From NCBI RefSeq assembly GCF_030123065.1, contig NZ_CP126093.1:4408001-4472000 (forward strand): a stretch of DNA of 64,000 nucleotides, in the 5' to 3' direction. Every line of letters begins with the position of its first letter. The stretch's first letter is position 1. Below, piece by piece: positions 45,168 through 53,962 of the stretch. The notes beneath the pieces are model-generated. The model saw only the letters and a list, made by a program, of their open reading frames with translations, was not told the origin of the DNA and searched no databases. The DNA comes from Neobacillus sp. DY30 (GTDB lineage Bacteria; Bacillota; Bacilli; Bacillales; Cytobacillaceae). The translations under genes and the position numbers were made by a program.

Positions 45168-45959
45168 TCAAGAGGCCTTATGCTCTAACCGAAGTTTATC
45201 CGCAACCATAGCGATAAACTCTGAGTTCGTCGGTTTCGCCTTAGACATGCTTACAGTGTATCCGAATAAAGAGGAAATGGAATCAATGTTCCCACGGCTC
45301 CATGCTACCTCGATTGCATGGCGTATAGCACGTTCCACACGACTGGCTGTCGTATTATATTTCTTTGCAATATCAGGGTATAAAACCTTCGTAATAGATC
45401 CCAGTAATTCAATGTCATTATAAACCATTGAAATTGCCTCGCGTAAGTACAAATATCCCTTAATATGCGCAGGGACACCAATTTCGTGTATAATGCTTGT
45501 AATACTTGCATCCAGGTTTCTCGGTTTATGTTCCGTTTGCGGACGGTAATTTCCTGCAGGGATTTTACGGCTAACCTGACTGCTTTTACCACTAACTTGA
45601 CGGATATGGTTTCCTAAGTTCTCCATATCAAACGGCTTTAAGATAAAATAGGAAGCTCCAAGCTCTACAGCCTTCTTTGTAACGTCTTCCTGACCAAACG
45701 CCGTCAGCATAATTACATTAGGAATTGCGCCTTTTTTTAACTCTCTCAAGCGCTCTAGAACAGCTAAACCATCAAGATGAGGCATAATAATATCTAAAAC
45801 AAGGACATCCGTATCCGTTGATTCTAATAGATCTAAACAATCCTGACCATTATGGGCAATACCTGCAATCTCCATATCATCCTGGGACGAAATATAGTCC
45901 TCTAATAACCCCACTAACTCCCTGTTGTCGTCGACGACACATACTTTAATCTTTTTCAC
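45168..45959 (-). CDS. spo0A: Sporulation master regulator Spo0A
   Basis: A 263-residue response regulator. The receiver domain (1-120) has Asp10/Asp11, phosphoacceptor Asp56 (LVLDIIMP) and Lys in LKPFD. The C-terminal DNA-binding domain (about 145-263) includes the conserved recognition segment TTASRVERAIRHAIEVAW and GYTVSMSKAKPTNSEFIAM. It starts at ATG behind GGAGGATA. Its upstream region contains a sigma-H promoter and several 0A boxes. Confidence 0.97.
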   Translation of the reverse strand: MKKIKVCVVDDNRELVGLLEDYISSQDDMEIAGIAHNGQDCLDLLESTDTDVLVLDIIMPHLDGLAVLERLRELKKGAIPNVIMLTAFGQEDVTKKAVELGASYFILKPFDMENLGNHIRQVSGKSSQVSRKIPAGNYRPQTEHKPRNLDASITSIIHEIGVPAHIKGYLYLREAISMVYNDIELLGSITKVLYPDIAKKYNTTASRVERAIRHAIEVAWSRGNIDSISSLFGYTVSMSKAKPTNSEFIAMVADKLRLEHKAS

Positions 45960-46039
45960 CTTATATCCTCCTCAAATCCAAATGGTCATATCTCTATTTT
46001 CATTTATCTTTTTATTCTCTTAATTCTATTCTAAATTAG

Positions 46040-46068
46040 AAATTCGACAATGCAACTAAAATTCCTCT
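46040..46068 (-). promoter_or_regulatory. Sigma-H promoter of spo0A (Ps-like)
   Basis: AGAGGAATT, 11 bp, GTCGAATTT on the minus strand fits the sigma-H consensus fully. About 85 bp upstream of the gene, as for the sporulation promoter of spo0A in B. subtilis. Confidence 0.82.
46043..46050 (-). promoter_or_regulatory. 0A box overlapping the spo0A -10 region
   Basis: TTGTCGAA, exact consensus, inside the sigma-H -10 element. Confidence 0.75.
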
Positions 46069-46131
46069 AGTTTTTTTAATATTTCTTAAAATAGTGATAA
46101 AATCTTATCTTTTCTTTGTTTTTCTTTGAAT

Positions 46132-46139
46132 TTCGACTA
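46132..46139 (-). promoter_or_regulatory. Upstream 0A box of spo0A (one mismatch)
   Basis: TAGTCGAA differs from the consensus at one position; lies about 70 bp upstream of the sigma-H promoter. Confidence 0.5.
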
Positions 46140-46170
46140 AATTCGCACATATGCCTTTTTATTCCTTTTT

Positions 46171-46178
46171 TTGTCGAA
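46171..46178 (+). promoter_or_regulatory. Distal 0A box of spo0A
   Basis: TTGTCGAA on the plus strand, exact consensus, between the spoIVB terminator and spo0A. Confidence 0.6.
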
Positions 46179-46190
46179 TCATCTTATGTA

Positions 46191-46223
46191 AAACAAAATA
46201 GGCAAAAATCGCCTATTTTGTTT
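46191..46223 (-). terminator. Terminator of spoIVB
   Basis: Perfect 13-bp stem AAACAAAATAGGC around 7 bases, with TTTT in the distal arm on the minus strand. Confidence 0.85.
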
Positions 46224-46238
46224 GATCACTCATTCATT

Positions 46239-47537
46239 TTAACTTGCTTTTTCCTGTGGTTTTTCATATATGTTAATTCCTGCTTCATTTAACATCCATT
46301 CAATGTGTACTCCGTAACCAGAGGTTGGATCATTGACAAAGACATGTGTTACGGCACCAATCAGCTTCCCATCCTGGATTATAGGGCTTCCGCTCATACC
46401 TTGAACGATTCCCCCAGTTTTTTCTAGGAGCCTTGGATCGGTAACTTTTAATACCATGCCTTTCGTTGCTGGAAATTTCTGCGGGATCGTGCTGACAATT
46501 TCAATTTCAAATTCTTCAACTTTGTCATCATTTACTACGGTTAAAATCTTGGCCGGCCCTTCTTTTACTTGATGTGAAAGGGCTATTGGCAACGGTTTAT
46601 CCATAATACCGTTCTTTAGATCTTTATTTAACACTCCAAAAATGCCGAATGGGCTATTTTTTGTGATGTTTCCGACGATTTCACGATCAGAAGAGAAACG
46701 TGCAAGCTTTTCACCAGGGTCCCCATTACTTCCTTTTTCAATAGAAGTAACAGTTGACCGAACGATTTGACCATCTTCCACAACTATTGGCTTCTTCGTG
46801 TCCATATCAGATATTACATGCCCTAGGGCACCATATTTTTTAGTTTGTGGATGAACAAAGGTCATGGTTCCAATTCCTGCTGCTGAATCACGAATATATA
46901 ATCCAAGCTTATAGGAGTTTTCTCCCTTATCCTTAAGTGGAGTAAGTTTCGTTGTAAACTTACCACTTTCCCTGCTAATTACCATATCTAATGCTTTGCC
47001 GCTTTGGCCAGCATTTTGTACAAATGGAGCAACATCTGTCATTTTTTCAATTTTGTTGCCATTAATTTCGGTAATGATATCACCAATTTTTATTCCTGCA
47101 ATTTCTCCAGGTGATTTTTTTCCATCTTCGGTATTAACTAAATGGTGACCTACGACCAATACGCCTACCGTGTTTAATTTAACACCAATGGACTGTCCTC
47201 CTGGCTGGACTCTAAAATCCTTTAAAACATTTACATCGACCTTTTTGACGGGAATTCCTGCAAATTCCAATAACATTTCATCATGGCCGTTTTCACTAGC
47301 TGTTAGGGAAACTTGTTTTTGATTTTGTTCAAGTGTGATTTTCGGATTGTGAGATACTAATGAGGCTGATACCGGTACAGCCTTTTGGAAAGTATAATCT
47401 TGTCCCTCAAAGACTATAATGGTCTTTGGTATGTCAAGGTACTGCTGTAATGGCTGAAAAAATAAAACGCTGATTAATGAAACAAGGAGAATTCCACCAA
47501 TGATCTTTCTAATTATTTCTAACTTCAAAATCTTCAC
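46239..47537 (-). CDS. spoIVB: SpoIVB serine peptidase of the sigma-K checkpoint
   Basis: A 432-residue S55 peptidase secreted from the forespore, which triggers pro-sigma-K processing in the mother cell. It has an N-terminal membrane anchor (about 9-28), a PDZ domain (about 105-195) and a protease domain with GHVISD (catalytic His) and GMSGSPI (nucleophile probably Ser382). Located just upstream of spo0A as in other Bacillus. No clear sigma-G promoter was identified by eye. Confidence 0.94.
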   Translation of the reverse strand: MKILKLEIIRKIIGGILLVSLISVLFFQPLQQYLDIPKTIIVFEGQDYTFQKAVPVSASLVSHNPKITLEQNQKQVSLTASENGHDEMLLEFAGIPVKKVDVNVLKDFRVQPGGQSIGVKLNTVGVLVVGHHLVNTEDGKKSPGEIAGIKIGDIITEINGNKIEKMTDVAPFVQNAGQSGKALDMVISRESGKFTTKLTPLKDKGENSYKLGLYIRDSAAGIGTMTFVHPQTKKYGALGHVISDMDTKKPIVVEDGQIVRSTVTSIEKGSNGDPGEKLARFSSDREIVGNITKNSPFGIFGVLNKDLKNGIMDKPLPIALSHQVKEGPAKILTVVNDDKVEEFEIEIVSTIPQKFPATKGMVLKVTDPRLLEKTGGIVQGMSGSPIIQDGKLIGAVTHVFVNDPTSGYGVHIEWMLNEAGINIYEKPQEKAS

Positions 47538-47622
47538 TCTCCTCGCTTCTGTTTCACTATCTAAATGGCTACATCTTTAATTTTGCCTGCATTTGCACCA
47601 TTTATAACCGGATACAACATAA

Positions 47623-47649
47623 AAAAGCTCCCCTAATTGGGAAGCTTTT
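47623..47649 (-). terminator. Terminator of recN
   Basis: AAAAGCT-CCC pairs with GGG-AGCTTTT and TTTTTT follows on the minus strand; the stem includes the recN stop codon. Confidence 0.75.
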
Positions 47650-49333
47650 CAATTTTTTTATTTTCCGCAGCTAAAAACAACAATTCTTCGGCATGTTTTT
47701 TAGTTAAATCTGTAATTTCAGCACCGGAAATCATACGGCCGATTTCCTTTATTTTCTCTTCAATACTAAGTGGGTTTACAGATGTTTTTGTGCGTCCGCC
47801 TTCAGTAATTTTAGAAATAAATAGATGTGTATCAGCCATTGCAGCTACTTGTGGTAAATGAGAAATACATAACACTTGAGAATCCACAGCCACTTTATAA
47901 ATTTTTTCAGCAATCGACTGAGCCACTCTGCCGCTTACTCCAGTATCCACCTCATCAAATATAATAGAAGTAACTCCCTGGTGTTTTGAAAAAATACTCT
48001 TAAGTGCCAGCATAATTCTTGACAATTCGCCGCCAGAGGCAATTTTAGATAAAGGCTTTAACGGTTCGCCAGGATTAGTGGAGATATAGAACTCCACGTG
48101 ATCGACTCCATTTTTTGAAAAATGAGGCAATATCGATTCAAAACGAATTTCAAACAGCGTTTTTGCCATATACAGCTCTTTTAATTCGTTATGTATTAAG
48201 TTAGTCAGCTTATCAGCCCAGCTTTTCCGGAGCTCAGTTAATTGTTTAGCCTCTAGGGCCAGGTCCTTTTTAATGGATGATAATTGCTTCTCTAATTGGC
48301 CAATATGTGTTTCTTTATTTTGTAATGTTTCGATTTCCTCTTCAATTTTAGCACCATATTCTAAAATTTCTTCTATCGTTTTTCCATATTTCCGCTTCAA
48401 TTGATTAATTTCATTTAATCGTTCTTCAATCTCATTTAGACGCTGCGGGTCATATTCTAACTCGTCTAATTCATTTCTTAATGTACGGGAAGCATCTTCC
48501 AGCTGATAAAAGCTGTTCATCACGGATTCATATACTTCTTTATAAGAGGTATCCAAAGCTGCTGCATCTTCAAGCTGTCCCATTACCATACTAATCCAGT
48601 CCAGCCCCTTTTGTTCTCCAGTTAAGGCATTATAACTCGATTGAACGGCCTCAAATACTCGCTCAAAATTCGCTAGTTTTCTTTTTTCCTCAAAGAGTTC
48701 TTCGTCTTCTTTTAACTTTAATTTTGCATTTTGAATTTCATCAAATTGAAATTGAATCAGATCAAGACGATGTGCGGTTTTTTGCTCATTTTCGTTTAAC
48801 GATTTTAGCTTTTGGGACGTTTGTTCATAACGGTGAAACACTTCTTGGTATTCCGCCAGTGACTGAGAAATTTCTTCAAGCCCGTATTGATCAAGCAATA
48901 GTAAATGTCTGCTCTCATCCATTAAATCTTGATGTTCATGCTGACTATGTATATCTACTAGGGTTGATCCCACTTCACGAAGAGTTGATATGGTCACGAG
49001 CTTGCCATTTATCCTGCATACACTTTTTCCTGAACGTGAAATATCTCTTCGTAAGACAATCATTCCTTCTTCAATTTCTATCCCAAATTCCAACGCCTTT
49101 GAATAACAAGGATGTTGATCTTCAATTTGAAAAAGTCCTTCGATTTCTGCTTTTTCCTCTCCATGTCTGACAAACTCAGCCGAACCTCTGCCACCTACAA
49201 GCAGGTGAATAGCATCAATAATAATGGATTTCCCTGCACCTGTCTCCCCTGTTAAAACGGTCAGCCCCTTGTCAAATGAAATGGAAAGGGCCTCAATGAT
49301 AGCAAAGTTTTTTATTGATAATTCTGATAACAA
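47633..49333 (-). CDS. recN: DNA repair protein RecN
   Basis: A 566-residue SMC-like ATPase that acts early at double-strand breaks. It has Walker A GETGAGKS near residue 30, long central coiled coils (about 150-370), the signature LSRIML after ASGGE, and Walker B IIFDEVDTGVSG. It follows ahrC, as in B. subtilis. Confidence 0.95.
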   Translation of the reverse strand: MLSELSIKNFAIIEALSISFDKGLTVLTGETGAGKSIIIDAIHLLVGGRGSAEFVRHGEEKAEIEGLFQIEDQHPCYSKALEFGIEIEEGMIVLRRDISRSGKSVCRINGKLVTISTLREVGSTLVDIHSQHEHQDLMDESRHLLLLDQYGLEEISQSLAEYQEVFHRYEQTSQKLKSLNENEQKTAHRLDLIQFQFDEIQNAKLKLKEDEELFEEKRKLANFERVFEAVQSSYNALTGEQKGLDWISMVMGQLEDAAALDTSYKEVYESVMNSFYQLEDASRTLRNELDELEYDPQRLNEIEERLNEINQLKRKYGKTIEEILEYGAKIEEEIETLQNKETHIGQLEKQLSSIKKDLALEAKQLTELRKSWADKLTNLIHNELKELYMAKTLFEIRFESILPHFSKNGVDHVEFYISTNPGEPLKPLSKIASGGELSRIMLALKSIFSKHQGVTSIIFDEVDTGVSGRVAQSIAEKIYKVAVDSQVLCISHLPQVAAMADTHLFISKITEGGRTKTSVNPLSIEEKIKEIGRMISGAEITDLTKKHAEELLFLAAENKKIEKLPN

Positions 49334-49348
49334 GGTATATTCCCCCTA

Positions 49349-49798
49349 TTAAAGCATGTCCAGGAACCGGTTAGTGATTGTCTCTGTATCTTCGGGAGTA
49401 CGACAAATGATTAAAATCGTATCGTCACCACAGATGGTTCCGAGAACTTCATCCCAATCAAGGTTATCTAACAAAGCACCAATGGCCATAGCATTACCAG
49501 GCAGACATTTCATTACCAATAAATGACCTGCGGAATCAATGCGTACAAAGGCATCCATTAACGATCTTTTTAATTTTTGCAATGGATTAAACCGTTGATC
49601 GGCCGGAAGGCTATATTTGTATCTCCCATCTAACAACGGTACCTTAACCAAATGTAGTTCTTTAATATCTCGAGAAACTGTTGCTTGAGTCACATTAAAC
49701 CCAGCACTTTTTAATTCATCCACCAGTTCATCTTGTGTTTCAATATCATTAGCAGTGATAATTTCCCTAATCTTTATATGACGTTGACCCTTATTCAA
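49349..49798 (-). CDS. ahrC: Arginine repressor AhrC/ArgR
   Basis: A 149-residue arginine-responsive regulator that represses synthesis and activates catabolism. The N-terminal winged helix contains VTQATVSRDIKEL; the C-terminal hexamerisation and arginine-binding domain contains GTICGDDTILIICR. The start is the TTG preceded by GGGGTGA, giving NKGQRHIKIREII exactly as in B. subtilis; the frame extends 15 codons upstream without a ribosome site. Confidence 0.94.
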   Translation of the reverse strand: MNKGQRHIKIREIITANDIETQDELVDELKSAGFNVTQATVSRDIKELHLVKVPLLDGRYKYSLPADQRFNPLQKLKRSLMDAFVRIDSAGHLLVMKCLPGNAMAIGALLDNLDWDEVLGTICGDDTILIICRTPEDTETITNRFLDML

Positions 49799-49929
49799 CC
49801 TACTCACCCCGTAATCATTAAAACATTTACGTATTTTGTTCAAAAATGTCGCTTATACCCATATGTTAGCCCATTTTGGCAAGGAAGTACAATTATTATT
49901 TTGCCGAAAAAATGTACATATCAAAAAAA

Positions 49930-49956
49930 GAAGGAAAAGCATAAGCTTTATCCTTC
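49930..49956 (-). terminator. Terminator of the tlyA gene
   Basis: GAAGGA-AAAGC pairs with GCTTT-TCCTTC and is followed by seven T residues on the minus strand; it overlaps the end of tlyA. Confidence 0.8.
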
Positions 49957-50787
49957 CATATCTTGCTTAGATTTAAATTCTTCATGAGCTTCTTTTACAA
50001 TTTTCACAGGCTCGTCAGGCAATTGATTTTGGCCCGCTTCCTGTTCTCCTATCCATTTTAGGTGAAGGAGAAATTCGATATTTCCGTCCCCGCCAGTAAT
50101 AGGAGAAAAGGATAAATTAACGACATTAAATCCTTGTTCAAGGGCAAAATCAACTATTTTGTTAACAACTTGTAAATGTACTTTCTCATCACGTACAATC
50201 CCTTTTTTTCCAACTTGCTCACGTCCTGCTTCAAATTGTGGCTTAACTAGCGCCACAATATTACTGTTAGGTACAAGCAGGGTTTTCAAGACAGGTAATA
50301 TTAATTTTAAAGAGATAAAAGAAACATCTATTGTGGCAAAATTCGGCATTTCTCCTGCTAAATCAGCCGGTGTGACATATCGAAAGTTGGTCCTTTCCAT
50401 AACCACTACTCGTTCATCCTGACGCAGCTTCCAAGCGAGCTGATTGTAACCTACATCCAAAGCGTATGACATTTTTGCACCGTTCTGTAAGGCACAATCA
50501 GTAAATCCTCCTGTTGAAGCACCAATATCAAGCATAATCTTATCTTTAACGGAAACATCAAAAACCTTTAGTGCTTTTTCCAGTTTAAGACCCCCACGAC
50601 TGACGTATGGAAGTACATTTCCCTTAATCATCAGCGGGATATCCACTTTTACCTTCTCACCAGGCTTATCTAACCGTTCTTCGTTGGTGTAAACGAGTCC
50701 TGCCATAATAGAACGTTTTGCCTTTTCTCTTGTTTCTGCTAATCCTCTTTCAACTAATAACACATCTAATCGTTCTTTGTTTTTCAT
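49948..50787 (-). CDS. TlyA-family rRNA methyltransferase (YqxC-like)
   Basis: A 279-residue protein with an N-terminal S4 RNA-binding domain (about 1-62, RLDVLLVERGL) and an FtsJ-like SAM methyltransferase domain (about 60-250, DIGASTGGFTDCALQNGA). Family members 2'-O-methylate 16S and/or 23S rRNA. It lies 3 bp after dxs, in an isoprenoid-xse-folD gene run typical of Bacillus. Confidence 0.9.
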   Translation of the reverse strand: MKNKERLDVLLVERGLAETREKAKRSIMAGLVYTNEERLDKPGEKVKVDIPLMIKGNVLPYVSRGGLKLEKALKVFDVSVKDKIMLDIGASTGGFTDCALQNGAKMSYALDVGYNQLAWKLRQDERVVVMERTNFRYVTPADLAGEMPNFATIDVSFISLKLILPVLKTLLVPNSNIVALVKPQFEAGREQVGKKGIVRDEKVHLQVVNKIVDFALEQGFNVVNLSFSPITGGDGNIEFLLHLKWIGEQEAGQNQLPDEPVKIVKEAHEEFKSKQDMEG

Positions 50788-50790
50788 GCA

Positions 50791-52683
50791 TTATGCCCTT
50801 TGTTGTTTTTTTCGTGCAAGTATGGTCATTCTTTTTACAACCTCTGAAGTAGTCATGCCGATTTCCTCTAGAAGTGATTCTACATCACCATGTTCGATAA
50901 ATTTGTCAGGTATTCCCATACGGTCTATTGCTTGCTGGTAATATCCTTTCTCATGAGCGTATTCAAGAACATAACTTCCAAAACCTCCCTGCAGCACCGC
51001 TTCTTCAATTGTTAGGATAGGAATATTATTTAAGAATAATTCATTAAGCATTTTTTCATCTAAAGGCTTAATGAATCGTGCATTAACTACTTTTACAGAA
51101 ATACCTTGTTTTTCAAGCGTTTCTGCAGCTTCAATCGCCATTGGTATCGTCGTACCAAAAGTTAAGATTGCTGCATCCTCTCCATCCCTTAGGATTTCCC
51201 ATGTCCCAATTGGAATGGTCTTGTATGATTCATCCATCGGCACACCCAAACCATTCCCTCTTGGAAATCTCATTGCAATCGGACCATCATCATAGGTCAT
51301 AGCAGTATAAACCATATGTTGTCCTTCATTTTCATCTTTAGGCATCATCAAAACAATATTAGGGACATGTCTTAAGAATGCAATATCAAATACGCCCTGA
51401 TGAGTTTCGCCATCAGCACCAACTAATCCGGCTCGATCGATCCCAATAAAAACATTTAAATTTTGGCGACAGATATCATGTACAACTTGGTCATAAGCTC
51501 GTTGTAAAAAGGTTGAATAAATCGCTAAAAAGGGTTTCATATTTTGGGTTGCCAATCCAGCAGCAACGGTTGCTGCATGCTGTTCTGCTATTCCGACATC
51601 AAACATTCTCTCCGGAAATTCACTTGCAAACCCCTCTAGCTTTGAACCCACTGGCATCGCAGGCGTTATCGCGACTATACGCTCATCATCGCGAGCCAAC
51701 TTACGAACTGTTTCGCTGACTAAACTGCTCCAAGCAGGAGGAGATTTGTCAGACTTAACGAAGTCACCTGTATCCATCTTATACGGTCCTGTACCATGCC
51801 ATGTACCTTTTTTATCGCTTTCAGCAGGGTGGAATCCTTTTCCTTTTTTTGTAATTACATGAAGCAGAACTGGACCTTCGGTTTTTTTGGCATAGCGGAA
51901 ATTTTCAAATAAAGCCTCGAAATCATGCCCGTCAACCGGACCTAAATAGGTAAAGCCCATTTCCTCAAAGAACATTCCCGAAACAAATAAATATTTAAGA
52001 CTGTCTTTAACACGTTCCGCTGTCGCTGCAAGCTTCCCGCCAACTGCAGGAACCTTTTTCAATAACAATTCTAGCTCGTCTTTCACCCATTGATATTTAC
52101 CAGCAGTTCGTAATTGACCGAGAATATTATGAAGTGCACCAACGTTTGGTGCGATTGACATTTCATTATCATTCAAAATAACAATCATATTCTTTTTTTC
52201 ATGACCTATATGGTTTAATGCTTCTAACGCCATTCCACCTGTTAAGGCACCATCGCCAATGATTGGTACAACAAAAGAACTCTCTTTTTTCAAGTCTCTT
52301 GCTATAACCATCCCCATAGCAGCTGAGAGGGAGGTTGAGCTATGTCCAGTTTCCCACACATCATGCTCGCTCTCAATTCTTTTTGGGAAGCCGCACAGTC
52401 CTTTATATTTTCGTAATGTATCAAATTCACATGCTCTGCCTGTTAGAATTTTATGAACATAGGACTGATGTCCTACATCCCAGATAAATTTATCTTTGGG
52501 ACTGTCAAAACATTTATGTAAGGCAATGGTTAATTCAACTACACCTAAATTCGGTCCAATATGGCCTCCAGTAACAGACAGTTTCTCAATCAAGAATTGT
52601 CGTATCTCTTGACTCAAAACCTCCAATTCTTGATTTGACATCCCTTTTAAAAAGGAAGGGTCTTTTATTGATAATAGATCCAT
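50791..52683 (-). CDS. dxs: 1-deoxy-D-xylulose-5-phosphate synthase
   Basis: First enzyme of the MEP isoprenoid pathway, about 630 residues, condensing pyruvate and glyceraldehyde-3-phosphate with thiamine diphosphate. It shows the cofactor motif GDGALTGGMALEALN and the DRAGLVGADGETHQG transketolase segment. The start at 52683 (DLLSIKDPSFLKGM) matches the B. subtilis N-terminus and follows a GTGAGTGG site; the ATG seven codons upstream has a weaker site. Confidence 0.95.
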   Translation of the reverse strand: MDLLSIKDPSFLKGMSNQELEVLSQEIRQFLIEKLSVTGGHIGPNLGVVELTIALHKCFDSPKDKFIWDVGHQSYVHKILTGRACEFDTLRKYKGLCGFPKRIESEHDVWETGHSSTSLSAAMGMVIARDLKKESSFVVPIIGDGALTGGMALEALNHIGHEKKNMIVILNDNEMSIAPNVGALHNILGQLRTAGKYQWVKDELELLLKKVPAVGGKLAATAERVKDSLKYLFVSGMFFEEMGFTYLGPVDGHDFEALFENFRYAKKTEGPVLLHVITKKGKGFHPAESDKKGTWHGTGPYKMDTGDFVKSDKSPPAWSSLVSETVRKLARDDERIVAITPAMPVGSKLEGFASEFPERMFDVGIAEQHAATVAAGLATQNMKPFLAIYSTFLQRAYDQVVHDICRQNLNVFIGIDRAGLVGADGETHQGVFDIAFLRHVPNIVLMMPKDENEGQHMVYTAMTYDDGPIAMRFPRGNGLGVPMDESYKTIPIGTWEILRDGEDAAILTFGTTIPMAIEAAETLEKQGISVKVVNARFIKPLDEKMLNELFLNNIPILTIEEAVLQGGFGSYVLEYAHEKGYYQQAIDRMGIPDKFIEHGDVESLLEEIGMTTSEVVKRMTILARKKQQRA

Positions 52684-52736
52684 GTTTGGACCACTCACTT
52701 TCATACTTTTTCTCTCAATTCACCTAGTAAAAAATA

Positions 52737-52764
52737 GCCGCTAACACAAAAAAGTGGTAACGGC
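52737..52764 (-). terminator. Possible terminator between ispA and dxs
   Basis: An 11-bp stem with two mismatches (GCCG-TA-CAC) around six bases, followed on the minus strand by TATTTTTT. Termination may be partial. Confidence 0.5.
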
Positions 52765-52831
52765 ATTGACAACGTTCTCTACATTGACAACAATTATAAC
52801 ATAATTACGTTGTTGTTCAAATACCAGTTAT

Positions 52832-53725
52832 TTAGTGGTCTCTTGATGCGATGAGGTCAGCGATTTCCTTAAGTAATTGTATGTTAAGTCCTGTCTTCTC
52901 TAAGTATTGTTTAGAAAGTTCCAATTGCTGTCTTAACGCTTTTTTTGCACCTTCCATGGACAATAGCTGCGGATAGGTGCTTTTTTCATTCGTCGAATCA
53001 CTTCCAACAGGTTTACCTAGTATCTCCTGATTTCCTTCCAAGTCGAGAATATCATCTTGTATTTGGAAAGCAAGTCCTAGATGATGGGCAAATGATGACA
53101 GGTTTTCTAATTGAGTTTGATTTGCTCCACCTAACAATGCTCCTGCTATGACGCTAAATTTTAACAGCTTCCCTGTTTTATGAATGTGGATATACTCCAG
53201 CTCTTCAATGGTAAGAGTTTTCCCCTCTCCTTCCATATCTGCGACCTGACCACCCACCATCCCTTCACTGCCAGCAGCTTTAGCCATTTCCATTACTAAT
53301 TGAAGTTTGGTTTCACTAGTGGCAAATTCGTTTGGAGTCTGTCCAATGACCTGAAAGCTGTATGTTAATAAAGCATCTCCCGCTAAAATGGCGATGGCCT
53401 CACCGAACACTTTATGATTCGTGGGCTTTCCTCTTCTTAGGTCGTCATTGTCCATACTCGGCAAATCATCATGGATTAAAGAGTAGGTATGGATCATTTC
53501 AATTGCGGCTGCGGCCATTAAACCGATTTTTGGGTCTTTTTCAAAAGCAGCAAGCGTGGCAAATACTAGTAAAGGACGGATTCTCTTTCCGCCTGCCTCA
53601 AGAGAATAATGCATGGCTTCTTTAATAATAGAAGGTGCATCCAGCTTTGACACCAAGGTTCGAAGCTCTGATTCAAGCAGTTGTTTATGTTCTTGTGTAA
53701 AAGCAGCTAGAACTTTAGTAGTCAA
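52832..53725 (-). CDS. ispA: Farnesyl diphosphate synthase
   Basis: A 297-residue prenyltransferase making C15 diphosphate for quinones and undecaprenyl carriers. The two aspartate-rich motifs are DDLPSMD (86-92) and DDILD (near 225), with GGKRIRP at 45-51. It starts 3 bp after the xseB stop. Confidence 0.94.
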   Translation of the reverse strand: MTTKVLAAFTQEHKQLLESELRTLVSKLDAPSIIKEAMHYSLEAGGKRIRPLLVFATLAAFEKDPKIGLMAAAAIEMIHTYSLIHDDLPSMDNDDLRRGKPTNHKVFGEAIAILAGDALLTYSFQVIGQTPNEFATSETKLQLVMEMAKAAGSEGMVGGQVADMEGEGKTLTIEELEYIHIHKTGKLLKFSVIAGALLGGANQTQLENLSSFAHHLGLAFQIQDDILDLEGNQEILGKPVGSDSTNEKSTYPQLLSMEGAKKALRQQLELSKQYLEKTGLNIQLLKEIADLIASRDH

Positions 53726-53728
53726 AGC

Positions 53729-53962
53729 CTAATCCTCCTCTTCAATGGTAAAGTTTTGTTTGCGTCCGTCCTCCGTAATAATCTGTGTTAATTGTTCTTC
53801 AACACTTTTTAGCTTATCATGGCAAAGCTTGGACAACTCCATTCCCTCTTTATAAAAGGCAATGGCCGCTTCGAGTGGGACATCCCCTTCTTCGAGCTTA
53901 TCGACAATTTGCTCAAGCTTATTCATTGCTTCCTCAAAGGAAATCACTTGTTCATTCGTCAC
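53729..53962 (-). CDS. xseB: Exodeoxyribonuclease VII small subunit
   Basis: A 77-residue helical subunit with the conserved SFEEAMNKLEQIVDKLEEGDVPLE segment near its start. It pairs with XseA to degrade single-stranded DNA. Its start overlaps the xseA stop by 11 bp. Confidence 0.94.
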   Translation of the reverse strand: MTNEQVISFEEAMNKLEQIVDKLEEGDVPLEAAIAFYKEGMELSKLCHDKLKSVEEQLTQIITEDGRKQNFTIEEED

